From assembly GCA_016713425.1 (NCBI GenBank), contig JADJPE010000005.1:1116001-1180000 (forward strand): DNA of 64,000 nucleotides. Direction: 5' to 3'. Source of the DNA: Deltaproteobacteria bacterium. GTDB taxonomy: Bacteria; Myxococcota; Kuafuiibacteriia; Kuafuiibacteriales; Kuafuiibacteriaceae. Position numbers and translations under genes: made by a program. Below, piece by piece: positions 35,758 to 44,531 of the stretch. The notes below the pieces were generated by a model. That model did no database searches. It was not told the DNA's origin and saw nothing but the letters and a program-made list of their open reading frames with translations. Within the stretch, counting starts at the first letter, position 1; every line of letters begins with the position of its first letter.

Positions 35758-36798
35758 TTGGTGGCCGCAGAAGGCGAAGCCGACAAGACACGACCTCTGG
35801 TCCTGGTCGTTGAGCATTCTTCGGCGCAGCGCGCGATCCTTCGGGCGTCTCTACTTCAAGCTGGCTACCGCGTCGCCGAGGCCAGGAGCGCCGTCGATGC
35901 AGAGTCGAAGATGCTGGAGTCCGCCCCCGACGCCATTTTGCTGACGTGGGAGCTTCCGGACGCAGAGGGGCCCGATCTCCTCAGGAAGTGGACCGCAAAC
36001 ACGACGCTCGAAACGATCCCGATCTTGATGCTCACGAGCCATGATGAGCCCGACAAGATCTTGAAGGCTCTCGACAGCGGTGCTTTTGACTTTCTCCGAA
36101 AGCCACCCGATCGCCTCGAGCTCCACGCCCGCATTCGAAACGCGGTCCGGATCAAAGCTCTCCACGACGAACTGAGGCGACTCGCCTCGCGCGACCCGCT
36201 CACCGGTCTCTTGAATCGCCGTGCCTTCATGGATCAACTAGACCAAGAGCTCGCAAGAAGCCGTCGCTATGGGCGAGACTTCGCGCTCGCCATTATCGAC
36301 GTCGATCACTTCAAGCGCATCAACGATACCGCCGGGCATGACATCGGCGACCTCGCGCTCGTTCAGCTTTCACAGCACCTGACGCGGAGTCTCCGCCAAG
36401 TCGATGTCGTCGCGCGCTACGGCGGGGAGGAATTCATCGTCATGCTGCCCGAGACCGTGCCCTCACGGGCAACGATGGTGTTGAATCGCCTCCGCAGCGG
36501 CATGCAGGACGTCAACTGGGGCAATGCCGAGCACCCACTGTCGGTGACCTTCAGCTCGGGTGTTTCTTGTTTCACCGGCGGGCACACGCCGAATGCGACC
36601 GTCCTCATCAAACACGCAGACGTAGCGCTCTATCGCGCGAAAAACCTCGGACGAAACCGGGTAGAGCTCGCGGTCGAAAACAAGCTCTCAGAAGACCTGG
36701 AGGCTGAGGGCGTGGACGTGGGCGTGGGCGTGGACGTGGGCGTGGAAACGAAATCGGGGAGGTTACGGCCAGAGCCAGATCATCCGGATCAAGATTGA
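35758..36798 (+). CDS. Diguanylate cyclase with degenerate receiver domain
   Basis: The start is TTG 35758 or GTG 35761; 346 aa. The N-terminal receiver-like domain (about 8-130) starts LVLVVEHSSAQRAIL, lacking the full acidic pair. The phospho-Asp position in AILLTWELPDAEG is Thr, while the Lys remains (FLRKPPDR). The GGDEF domain (about 155-310) has DPLTGLLNRRAF, the active site YGGEEFIVMLPE and an inhibitory I-site RQVD five residues before it. The enzyme should make cyclic di-GMP with product inhibition, but not be switched by Asp phosphorylation. A 6-bp repeat encodes a short Gly-Val-Asp tail. It is divergent from cheA. Confidence 0.92.
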   Translation: MVAAEGEADKTRPLVLVVEHSSAQRAILRASLLQAGYRVAEARSAVDAESKMLESAPDAILLTWELPDAEGPDLLRKWTANTTLETIPILMLTSHDEPDKILKALDSGAFDFLRKPPDRLELHARIRNAVRIKALHDELRRLASRDPLTGLLNRRAFMDQLDQELARSRRYGRDFALAIIDVDHFKRINDTAGHDIGDLALVQLSQHLTRSLRQVDVVARYGGEEFIVMLPETVPSRATMVLNRLRSGMQDVNWGNAEHPLSVTFSSGVSCFTGGHTPNATVLIKHADVALYRAKNLGRNRVELAVENKLSEDLEAEGVDVGVGVDVGVETKSGRLRPEPDHPDQD

Positions 36799-36983
36799 GG
36801 TGCTGAGGTCTCGGCCAATGCTGCGCGACGCGCCGCGTGGCATGTCAGGCAATATAGATCGACGCCCGGGGGTGGGCGTACCGGCACCTGGGAGACTGAG
36901 CCACATCCCTTACATGCCACTCGAAAACCTTGGGGCCTGAAGGCCTTCGCCCGCCTGGAACCACCACTGTGCTTACGCGCCAT
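36789..36983 (-). CDS. Small zinc-ribbon protein
   Basis: This 64-aa frame starts at ATG 36983 with AAGGGG at good spacing. It has four cysteines in two pairs (ACKGCGSVSQVPVRPPPGVD then YCLTCHAARR), typical of the short CxxC...CxxC ribbons often found in Myxococcota, alone or at the ends of other proteins. A basic N-terminus (ARKHSGGSRRAK) suggests nucleic-acid contact. It ends 10 bp inside the 3' end of the GGDEF gene, tail to tail. The 279 bp upstream of it hold no gene, only a short direct repeat (CACAAGCCCTTCAC twice, near 37212 and 37236). Confidence 0.65.
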   Translation of the reverse strand: MARKHSGGSRRAKAFRPQGFRVACKGCGSVSQVPVRPPPGVDLYCLTCHAARRAALAETSAPQS

Positions 36984-37262
36984 TTATTGCTGCCCCTTCG
37001 CTCTCGTGTTGCGTGTTTTGTGCAAATCTCCTGCCCTTCTGCGGCGAATGTCCGCCTTCTATACATCCCACGTGGCTCGGCTCTAGGAAAGCACTGAAGC
37101 AGCGCAACTCACGAATATCGACCACTACGGCCCATTCGGACCCGATCTCTACGGGGATCCGCGCGGATCTTCGTGCTTACCGCACCTGCAAGTCGCCTTC
37201 ACCAGCTCTGCACAAGCCCTTCACGGCCCATCACAAGCCCTTCACAGGCCAGGCGTGGCATC

Positions 37263-39632
37263 TCACGAACGGCAAACCTGCTCGGCGCGTTTTCGCGCTC
37301 GCTGATGGATCTCGGAATCGCCGGAGGTCATCCGCGTGATCGTCCGCCAGCTCTCACAGGCGTCCTTGGCCCCACGTTGAGTCGCGAGCTCAGCCTCATC
37401 GGCCAATTTCTGAGCCAGTTGCTCGAGTTTTCGAAGCCCGGCAAGAACTCTTGGATTGGTGCGATCGAGCTTGGCACCCGCTTCCCAGCGCTGAAAGGCC
37501 TGCTCGAACTTCGAGAGCTCGTAGAGGCTCTCGCCGGCGTCGGCAAACGCTTCGGCCGTGCTCACCTCGAGCTCCTTCACAAGGAAGGACTTGAGTCCAG
37601 GCGGAAGAATCCTCGACTCCGCACGGCTGAATTCGATCAACCGCGACCAGGCTTCGACGGGATTGTTCGCGATCTCTGTCCGCGTTCTCGTGTATTGCTC
37701 GCGAAGGTCCAGCAGGGCGGCATTGAGCTCGCGCGCGCGCCGACGCTCAGCACCTCGACCACGGCGCTCGGCGGATGCGGCCAAGTCCGATGCGCCGTTC
37801 ACATCGCCGACAACGTAGCGCTGCACGGCACGGGCGAGCATCGCATCCTTGCCGTAGCGTCGCTGGATCTCCTCCTTGATCTGGTCGGGTTTGGTCAGCT
37901 TCTTGACGCCGGTTGGGCTCACCTGGAGGTCGGTGTACTCCATGTTCCGTTCACGCATCTTGCCCTCAAGCGACCGGAGGCCCTTCAAAGCCTCGGCCGA
38001 CGTTGCGTCGTTGAGAAGGACGAAGAGATACATCTCGTGCGCTTTGGCCCAAGTGCGCTCCTTCTTCGCAAGTCGCTCGGCCTTCATCAGGGCATCCTCA
38101 ACGGCATCGACCCGCAACTTCTCCATCTCGCTCTTGGCGGTCTTTGATAATGGCACCGAGTCCGGGATGCTCGCCCATGCGCGGTAGGCCTCGTAATGAT
38201 TCCCTTTCGCCATGAATCGCTGAGCCTTCGCCTTGAGCGTGGCCGCGCGCTCATACGCTTCGGCTTCGTCGAGTAACGCACGCGCCGCGCGATTCACGGG
38301 ATCGCGAACCTTGAGCTCAGCAATCCGAGCACGCACGCAAGCGAAGTCCTCCTTTGGGCATGCCCGCGCCGCCGTGAGCTTCTCAACCACGAAGCGATCG
38401 AAGTCGAACGTCTCGTCGACCTTGGGGAGATCGAGCGGCAAGCCATCAGCCCCGCGACGCGTATACGGCGAGGTGCTGGTGGCGCTCATCGCCATCATCG
38501 TGCCCGCCGAAGCCCCCGCGCGCGGCGGCACAGTCAACGAAGCATCATCGGTGCCAACCCCGCGAGCACCACCACCGCCGCCATGACCATCACGGCCGCG
38601 ACCCGCATCGTCGCCGGGCGAACTCCGGTCATTCGCGCCGCTCTGAGGACTGCGATCATCGCTGTTGTCCGCATGCCCGGACCCGGACCCGGACCCGGAC
38701 CCGGGCCCGGAGGAGGCCGGCTGGGGATCGGAAGGCTGATCCTGCATAGACAACGCATCGCGAACGCCATCCATGAGTCCTAAGAAGAACTCGCGATCCG
38801 TCGACGACGGCGACAGGTTCCGCCAATAGGCAACGAACGCGATGGCACCCACCGCGCCGACGAGAATCAAACCAAGCACCGCCAAACGCCAGCGTCGCCA
38901 TCGCGTTCGGGGGCGGTGCGGCACCGGACTCGTGCGGGGCGGATGGAGCTCGCGGAGCGCGGGTGGAAAGCGAACGCGGAAGTTAATGTTGCCGAAGCGG
39001 AGGAGGTCTTCCTCCGCAAGCTCCGCGACCTCGATGCGCTGGTCATTGAGGAACGTCCCGTTCGACGAAGAGAGATCCGTGACCGATACGCCGGCCGGCC
39101 CGCAGACGAGGCGTGCATGCTGTCGCGAGATCGACCCATCCAGAATCGGAATATCGCATTCTTCGAGTCGACCGAGGATGTTCTCGCCCGACCGCAAAGC
39201 AAACGTCATCCCTCGAACCGGGTCGTCGAGCCCGAGGAGCCTCGGTTGCTCCGCCGCGTCGCGCGAGTGCTTCGAGTCTCCTAGGTCATCGGAAAGCTCG
39301 CGAGCGGCCGAGCCAGTCGCCGGGGCGGCGTCTTTCGGCGTGATGACATAGCCACCAACGCGAATCTGGTCCGATCCCGAGAAGCGCGCGCGACGGTCGA
39401 TCTTGCGACCGTTGAGGCGGATGCCGTTGCTGCTCCCGAGGTCTTCGACCCAAAGCTCGTCGTCGATCACCCGGAAGTTCGCGTGCCTCCGCGAGACCTT
39501 CTTCTCATCGACACGGATGTCCGCACTCTCGTCACGCCCCAGGACCGCCCCAAGCTCAGTCACCGGAAACTCTCGGACATCGCCGTTCGGTGCCCGCACG
39601 ACGACAAAGAATCGGGCGACGCCGGTGACCAA
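37263..39632 (-). CDS. Dual-FHA transmembrane protein with helical-repeat output region
   Basis: TTG 39632 is the only early start and has GAGG 8 nt upstream; 789 aa. FHA domain 1 (about 8-95) has GRDESADIRVDEKKVSRRHA and LGSSNGIRLNG. FHA domain 2 (about 130-215) has GRLEECDIPILDGSISRQHA and LSSSNGTFLN. Both keep the Gly-Arg, Ser-x2-His and Asn residues for phosphothreonine binding. One membrane helix follows (about 250-272), then a disordered Gly/Ser/Asp region with a 6-bp repeat (about 295-370), then long TPR-like helices to the end. It follows the FHA/CpaF-like gene by 27 bp and should be co-transcribed. It looks like a phospho-signal receptor bridging cytoplasm and periplasm. Confidence 0.88.
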   Translation of the reverse strand: MVTGVARFFVVVRAPNGDVREFPVTELGAVLGRDESADIRVDEKKVSRRHANFRVIDDELWVEDLGSSNGIRLNGRKIDRRARFSGSDQIRVGGYVITPKDAAPATGSAARELSDDLGDSKHSRDAAEQPRLLGLDDPVRGMTFALRSGENILGRLEECDIPILDGSISRQHARLVCGPAGVSVTDLSSSNGTFLNDQRIEVAELAEEDLLRFGNINFRVRFPPALRELHPPRTSPVPHRPRTRWRRWRLAVLGLILVGAVGAIAFVAYWRNLSPSSTDREFFLGLMDGVRDALSMQDQPSDPQPASSGPGSGSGSGSGHADNSDDRSPQSGANDRSSPGDDAGRGRDGHGGGGGARGVGTDDASLTVPPRAGASAGTMMAMSATSTSPYTRRGADGLPLDLPKVDETFDFDRFVVEKLTAARACPKEDFACVRARIAELKVRDPVNRAARALLDEAEAYERAATLKAKAQRFMAKGNHYEAYRAWASIPDSVPLSKTAKSEMEKLRVDAVEDALMKAERLAKKERTWAKAHEMYLFVLLNDATSAEALKGLRSLEGKMRERNMEYTDLQVSPTGVKKLTKPDQIKEEIQRRYGKDAMLARAVQRYVVGDVNGASDLAASAERRGRGAERRRARELNAALLDLREQYTRTRTEIANNPVEAWSRLIEFSRAESRILPPGLKSFLVKELEVSTAEAFADAGESLYELSKFEQAFQRWEAGAKLDRTNPRVLAGLRKLEQLAQKLADEAELATQRGAKDACESWRTITRMTSGDSEIHQRARKRAEQVCRS
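38676..38710 (-). repeat. 6-bp in-frame tandem repeat in FHA protein
   Basis: CCCGGA repeats (plus strand) encode a Gly-Ser run in the disordered region after the membrane helix of the dual-FHA protein. Confidence 0.85.
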
Positions 39633-39659
39633 AAGAGCAACCTCGCCTTAGTGGATTCT

Positions 39660-41933
39660 TCAGGCCGTGAAGAGGCTCATGTCGACATCAGCGGCCTCGC
39701 CCCGGTCGATCAGCTCTTCAAGGAATCGCGGCTGGCATCCCGTCGCCGCGAACGAGCCGGCCACGATGCCCTGGTCGTCGACGCCGTCGGGGACGAATTT
39801 GAAGATCTCTTCAACGCCGATCTGGAGATCTTCGGACAAGGTGACTTCTCCGATCGACGTGATCCGCCGCGACTGATCGGCAAATCGTCGCTCCTGCAGC
39901 ACGATCGGGCACGCCAACGAAAGAAGCCGCAGCGCGTAGAGTTGGGCATCCGAGGACGCCGTCATTTCCAGGCGAACGATGCGGTCCAGTGCCTCACTCG
40001 GCGTTCGGGCAGAACATGCAGCGATCGAACCTTCGAGAGGCCCCGCCATCGCACGCAACACGTCCGCCGTACCCGGACCGCTCAAGTTGCCCACGAGCAA
40101 GCGGTCCGCTTGAAGTGCTGTCGCATGACGCACGAGTTGTTCGAGACCAATCCCATCACTCGGCTCGAACGACACCACGTTCTTCAGCGGCTGCAGATCG
40201 AGCTCGACCCCCGACTCGATCGTCACGATGCGATCTTCGGGCGGAAGCCCCACGGCGAGCGCATTCATGGTGGCCGAGGCATTCACGCCCGGTCCCGCAG
40301 ATAGGAGAATGCCGCGTCGATACTTGAGGCAGTATCCAAGGAACTCTGCCATGGCACTTGAGATCGTGCCGTACTCGACGAGCCGGTCGAGCGTAAACGC
40401 GTCACGTGCACTCTTGCGAATCGTGATGGCCGGGCCTCGAAACGAAAGCGGCGGCAAACTCGCGATCACCCTCGATCCATCACGCAAGCGGGCGTCAAGC
40501 AACGGGTGCGCCCGATCGAGAGGTCGGCCAGCCAACGCGCCAAACATGGAGACAAGGCGACGGGCTTCGGCCTCACTTTCCAATCGCGCGCCCGCCGGCT
40601 CGATCTGGCCGTCGCGATCGACCCAGATCTCGCGGTCGGCACCGACCGAGATCTCTACGACCGAATCATCCGCGACGAGAGGCGCCAAAGAACCAAGGTC
40701 AATGGAGGCGACCGCATCGTGCAGAAGGGCACTCACGCCGTCTGAGGCGATGCGACCCGACGCCACAAGACCCTGAATGGAGAGCTGAGCAATCTCCGTC
40801 GCCGACTCTCGGTAGCTTCCCAGCGAAGAGAGAGGCAAAGATGCAAGATCGAGCTCATCGATGATCGCGCCGCGAACGAGGTCGATGCTCTCCTGACGTC
40901 CAAGCACAGGAAGACCGATCGGGGCCAAAGGCGCCGTCATCGCGAACGGCGCGCCTCCAGCCGGCGCACGCGCCGCGGCCGACACAATCCCCGAGCGTGG
41001 CGACGAAGGTCGAGAAAGTGGCTTCGGTTCAGATCCTGACCATGACGCCGGCGGATCGGGGACGAGGGCCGAGCCCGGCATCTCATTCTCATCTTCCTCG
41101 TCGTCATCCGGCGGAAGAGAGAAGTCGTCAGCCAAGCTCTTTCTGGCGGGTTCGGGACGAACTCGAGGCGCCACCTTCGAAGCCGCATTTCGCGGGAGCT
41201 TGAACGGCGCCGCTTCTGGTTCAGGTTTGGGCGCCGGTTCGGACCGCGGTTCGAGGTCGATTTCGCGTCCGTCGTCGAGCCCTAGGCCGTCGTCGCCAAA
41301 ATCGTCATCACCGTCAAGCTCGAGGTCGGGCGAGCTCCGGGCAGAGGGCTCGAGTTCGATGGCTCGTCCGCGCGAACGCGAAGGCTCAGGCATGCGCGGC
41401 GCAGGCTCAGCCGCGTCGAACTCCTGGTCGAAGTTGTCGTCAATCAGGCCGGGTGGACTCAAAGCGGGCTTGGCCACCGAGCCCGACTCACCGCGCCCGC
41501 GGTCGCCGCCGCCGAAGAGGTCGATCTCGTCGTCGAGCGCACCCCGGTCCCGGTCACGCGAAGGCGCATCGCCTTTCGACGCGTCTGCGTTGGAGACGGC
41601 GCCGATCGCAGCACCACTCAGCGATGCAGCGCTCGCCGCTCCATTGGCCGAGGTGAGTTGAAGCGTGAAATCGCCGATGTAGATCTTGTCGCTGCCCTTG
41701 ATGACCTGGGGCGCTGTGATCTTCTTGCCATTGACGTACGTACCGTTCGTCGACTTCAGGTCGACGATGATGAACTTCCCATCCTTGAGCACGATGCGCG
41801 AATGACGCTTCGAGATATTCCCCTTCGGGAGAATCACATCGTTTCCTTGCACGCGACCGATCGTGACCTCGCTCTTCTCGAAGCTCTCGGTGCGGCTAGA
41901 ACCGCCTTTCTCGTTGATCACGATTTCAAACAT
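39660..41933 (-). CDS. FHA domain fused to a catalytically dead CpaF-like secretion ATPase
   Basis: The 757-aa protein begins with an FHA domain (about 1-95; TIGRVQGNDVILPKGNISKR HS-type core and STNGTYVNG). A long Asp/Pro/Ala/Glu-rich linker (about 100-330) leads to a CpaF/GspE-like domain (about 380-750; DDSVVEISVGADREIWVDRD, RDGSRVIASLPPLSFRGPAI TIRK-type). The P-loop reads SAGPGVNASATM, so the invariant Lys of GxxxxGK[S/T] is lost. The Asp box is TIESGVEL rather than TIED, and the Walker B stretch is RLLVGNLSG instead of RVVVGEVRG. It should not hydrolyse ATP. It lies directly upstream of the dual-FHA membrane protein. No pilus genes are nearby. Confidence 0.85.
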   Translation of the reverse strand: MFEIVINEKGGSSRTESFEKSEVTIGRVQGNDVILPKGNISKRHSRIVLKDGKFIIVDLKSTNGTYVNGKKITAPQVIKGSDKIYIGDFTLQLTSANGAASAASLSGAAIGAVSNADASKGDAPSRDRDRGALDDEIDLFGGGDRGRGESGSVAKPALSPPGLIDDNFDQEFDAAEPAPRMPEPSRSRGRAIELEPSARSSPDLELDGDDDFGDDGLGLDDGREIDLEPRSEPAPKPEPEAAPFKLPRNAASKVAPRVRPEPARKSLADDFSLPPDDDEEDENEMPGSALVPDPPASWSGSEPKPLSRPSSPRSGIVSAAARAPAGGAPFAMTAPLAPIGLPVLGRQESIDLVRGAIIDELDLASLPLSSLGSYRESATEIAQLSIQGLVASGRIASDGVSALLHDAVASIDLGSLAPLVADDSVVEISVGADREIWVDRDGQIEPAGARLESEAEARRLVSMFGALAGRPLDRAHPLLDARLRDGSRVIASLPPLSFRGPAITIRKSARDAFTLDRLVEYGTISSAMAEFLGYCLKYRRGILLSAGPGVNASATMNALAVGLPPEDRIVTIESGVELDLQPLKNVVSFEPSDGIGLEQLVRHATALQADRLLVGNLSGPGTADVLRAMAGPLEGSIAACSARTPSEALDRIVRLEMTASSDAQLYALRLLSLACPIVLQERRFADQSRRITSIGEVTLSEDLQIGVEEIFKFVPDGVDDQGIVAGSFAATGCQPRFLEELIDRGEAADVDMSLFTA

Positions 41934-42090
41934 GGCGAATACGTTCGGCAGTTTAGCAGGAAGTCGTCAGGCAACAAGTTGCTGGCCAAAAATGCTCGGG
42001 CGCCCGGAGGAAAGACCGCGAAGCGGTCGACATCGGGGCGGGATCAAAGGCAACAAACCCAATAAATTCAAAAGGTTGCAGGTGCTCTCG

Positions 42091-44526
42091 CTACCGCTTG
42101 AGGTCGAACGCGTACGGAATCCCGGCGTCCAGCTTTAGGGCCTCGGCCTGCGACAGCGTGAGGGGCCGAGCGGCGAGGACCGCACGGTTCGCGGGGAAGC
42201 TCCCCAGCCATGCCCTCGCCAAGGGCAGGTAGAGAAGGTCGTCGGGCGCCACCAGGCCACCCGACAACTGCAGGTTCAGGGAGAAATCGACCGAATAGAT
42301 CGCACTCGCCGTCGCCTCCAGCTCAATCCCGGGGCAACGCCAGGACGCAAGGGTGGGCACACACAAGGACGCCCGATCAGCAGATCCATCGCAGGTTGGC
42401 GCACAGACCCCCAGACAGCCCTCCGTGGACGCCTCGCACGCCCGCGCCGGCCCACAGTCAGCGTCCGACAGACACTCGAGGCCTTCTTGAGGTGTGCACG
42501 CCGCGGTCTCCTCTATCTCCATAGCGAGGTTCACGATCCCACCGACCTGCCCGCGTCGTTGGCCACCCGAAACTTCCGTCGGGAACCGAGTCACGGCCGG
42601 CGTGCCGCCCTCTCCACCCAAGGCTCGAACCACCAGCTCGTCCGATCGGGCATGAATTTCGTAGATGGCGTCGACATCGACGACCGAAACGCCGTCGCAA
42701 GCCGCAGGAACGGCCGCCGAGAACGCGCCTCCGAGGCGCACGACGAGCGATCCAGGAGCACCTTCGTCGGGGGTTTCGGCCACGATCCCAGTCTCTGCAA
42801 ATGGGTACTGACCCGCAGCGCACGTCCTCGTGCCTTGAACCAGCAGCCAGTCCCCTGCCCGCACATTCGCGCCCGACGCAGTGAAGTCGACGTCGTTCTG
42901 GTCGCTCAGGATGAAGTCGGCGAGCAAACCATCACTCGAAGTACCGGCCTCCGAGAGAAGCCCGGTGCCCGAACGATGGAGGACGCCACCGAGCGACACG
43001 CGAACCTTTCGCGTCGAATCGAATGAGGCAGAAAGCACGCTCGCTGCGCATGCGCCGACCGACGCGTCGTCGCCGCAGACACCCGCGATCGAGTCGCACG
43101 CGTCGACGTTGACCGCGACATCGGAAGAAAGCTGATGAACGCGACGGATCGCGGTGCTCGCGGTCATCACCGGGCGGAGCGGATCTCCGGCAAGAAACGA
43201 TGTGGCGCCGTCGGACCGCATGAGCAACACGACGTCTTTGGATGCGGTCGATGTCCCAGACAGCAGATTCGGCCCTGATAGGCTCTCGTTGATCTCGTAG
43301 GCTTGGCCAAAGGCGCCCGCCACAAGAGGAGCCTGTGCATCATCGTTTGCCGAGAGATCGATGCGCCCCCGAGTCTCGCCTCGTGCCCGCTCCTCGCGCG
43401 TCGCAAACGGCGAACCAAAGTCGTCGGTGCTCCGAACGAGGTGCCCCGCCCCATGGGCATGGATATCGGCGTCGGCAGCTTCGCCGGGATCTGAAGGTTC
43501 GAGCATCACCAAAGACGAGCGGTCGGTCCGGAGCGCAAGCGCCCCGCGGGCGCCCATGTCTACGAATCGGGCGGTCGGTCCGCCGACGTCGATCAGTCGG
43601 GTCGAAGCGATCACGGTGGAGGTTTGGGTGGTCAGCGCAAACGAGATCTCGGTGATCGTGTCGGTCGCTACACTCGAGACGAGCACGACACCCCGGCTTG
43701 GATCGTCGGGGTCGATGCGGACGAGCATCGAACGAGGCCCGGCCGCGATCGGCGTCGCTTCGACGATGCTCACCGCATCGTAGCGATCGGCATATTCGCC
43801 TTCGACCGGCGTCGTGACATTGGGACCGCGTTCAATCCTGAAAACAGTCAAGTTTGAGGCGGTCGATCCCGTACCATCGAACGCAACGGCCACGTAGTCG
43901 GCGCCTTCATCGAGGGCCGTCCCCTCGAACCCTAACGTCGCAACATCGACTGCGAACGCGTCATCTTGCGTCAACGCGGCCAGATCGACCGCACCCAGCG
44001 TCACGTTGTTGTCGGTCCCAAGCGTCCTTCCCGCGTAAGGCAACTCGGTCACGTCCAGGACGTAGAGCGCAGCCACGGCCGGGGCCAACCCGAAGAGACG
44101 CGATTGACCGCCCGTAAGGCCCACATCGCGCGAAACCGAAAGACGAGTCGGGAATCCATCTGCTCTCAGAACGAGCGGAAACAAGACCACCGGGCCGGGG
44201 ACGAAAGTGGAGACCACGGTGCCATCGGGCGCGCGCCGGAATTGGATAATGCGAATGCCTTGCGCTTCGGAATCGGCAACGAAAACATCGGCGCGATCCG
44301 AAGATCGCTGGACATAGGCGAGGCCGCTTGGTCGCTCCAAGCGACCGGTCGGCTGCGGCGGCGTATCCTGACAGGCGAAGGACAGAGCGACCGCGACGGT
44401 CGCGATTGTCGCGACTGGCCCGAACGAACAGCACCTCGGCCACACCGACGCGGGTGAAGGCGTTGATGATCGCAGGTGTGCGTGGTTCGTCTTCTGGGGG
44501 GCAGACATGCGTTGATTTTCGTTCAT
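42091..44526 (-). CDS. Large secreted lipoprotein with propeller-like repeats and Cys cluster
   Basis: ATG 44526 lies 5 bp after the previous stop; 811 aa. A long N-region is followed by a hydrophobic stretch ending in VALSFAC, a lipobox-like site. Residues about 60-550 are beta-rich with repeats such as DVFVADSEAQGIRIIQFRRA and LYVLDVTELPYAGRTLG, suggesting a beta-propeller of NHL/YVTN type. Near 700-760 a cluster of about a dozen cysteines (CLSDADCGPARACEAS, CLGVCAPTCDG) resembles Dickkopf-type knots. It is probably on the cell surface. Function is unknown. It is the second gene of a two-lipoprotein operon. Confidence 0.78.
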   Translation of the reverse strand: MNENQRMSAPQKTNHAHLRSSTPSPASVWPRCCSFGPVATIATVAVALSFACQDTPPQPTGRLERPSGLAYVQRSSDRADVFVADSEAQGIRIIQFRRAPDGTVVSTFVPGPVVLFPLVLRADGFPTRLSVSRDVGLTGGQSRLFGLAPAVAALYVLDVTELPYAGRTLGTDNNVTLGAVDLAALTQDDAFAVDVATLGFEGTALDEGADYVAVAFDGTGSTASNLTVFRIERGPNVTTPVEGEYADRYDAVSIVEATPIAAGPRSMLVRIDPDDPSRGVVLVSSVATDTITEISFALTTQTSTVIASTRLIDVGGPTARFVDMGARGALALRTDRSSLVMLEPSDPGEAADADIHAHGAGHLVRSTDDFGSPFATREERARGETRGRIDLSANDDAQAPLVAGAFGQAYEINESLSGPNLLSGTSTASKDVVLLMRSDGATSFLAGDPLRPVMTASTAIRRVHQLSSDVAVNVDACDSIAGVCGDDASVGACAASVLSASFDSTRKVRVSLGGVLHRSGTGLLSEAGTSSDGLLADFILSDQNDVDFTASGANVRAGDWLLVQGTRTCAAGQYPFAETGIVAETPDEGAPGSLVVRLGGAFSAAVPAACDGVSVVDVDAIYEIHARSDELVVRALGGEGGTPAVTRFPTEVSGGQRRGQVGGIVNLAMEIEETAACTPQEGLECLSDADCGPARACEASTEGCLGVCAPTCDGSADRASLCVPTLASWRCPGIELEATASAIYSVDFSLNLQLSGGLVAPDDLLYLPLARAWLGSFPANRAVLAARPLTLSQAEALKLDAGIPYAFDLKR

Positions 44527-44531
44527 GTCCT

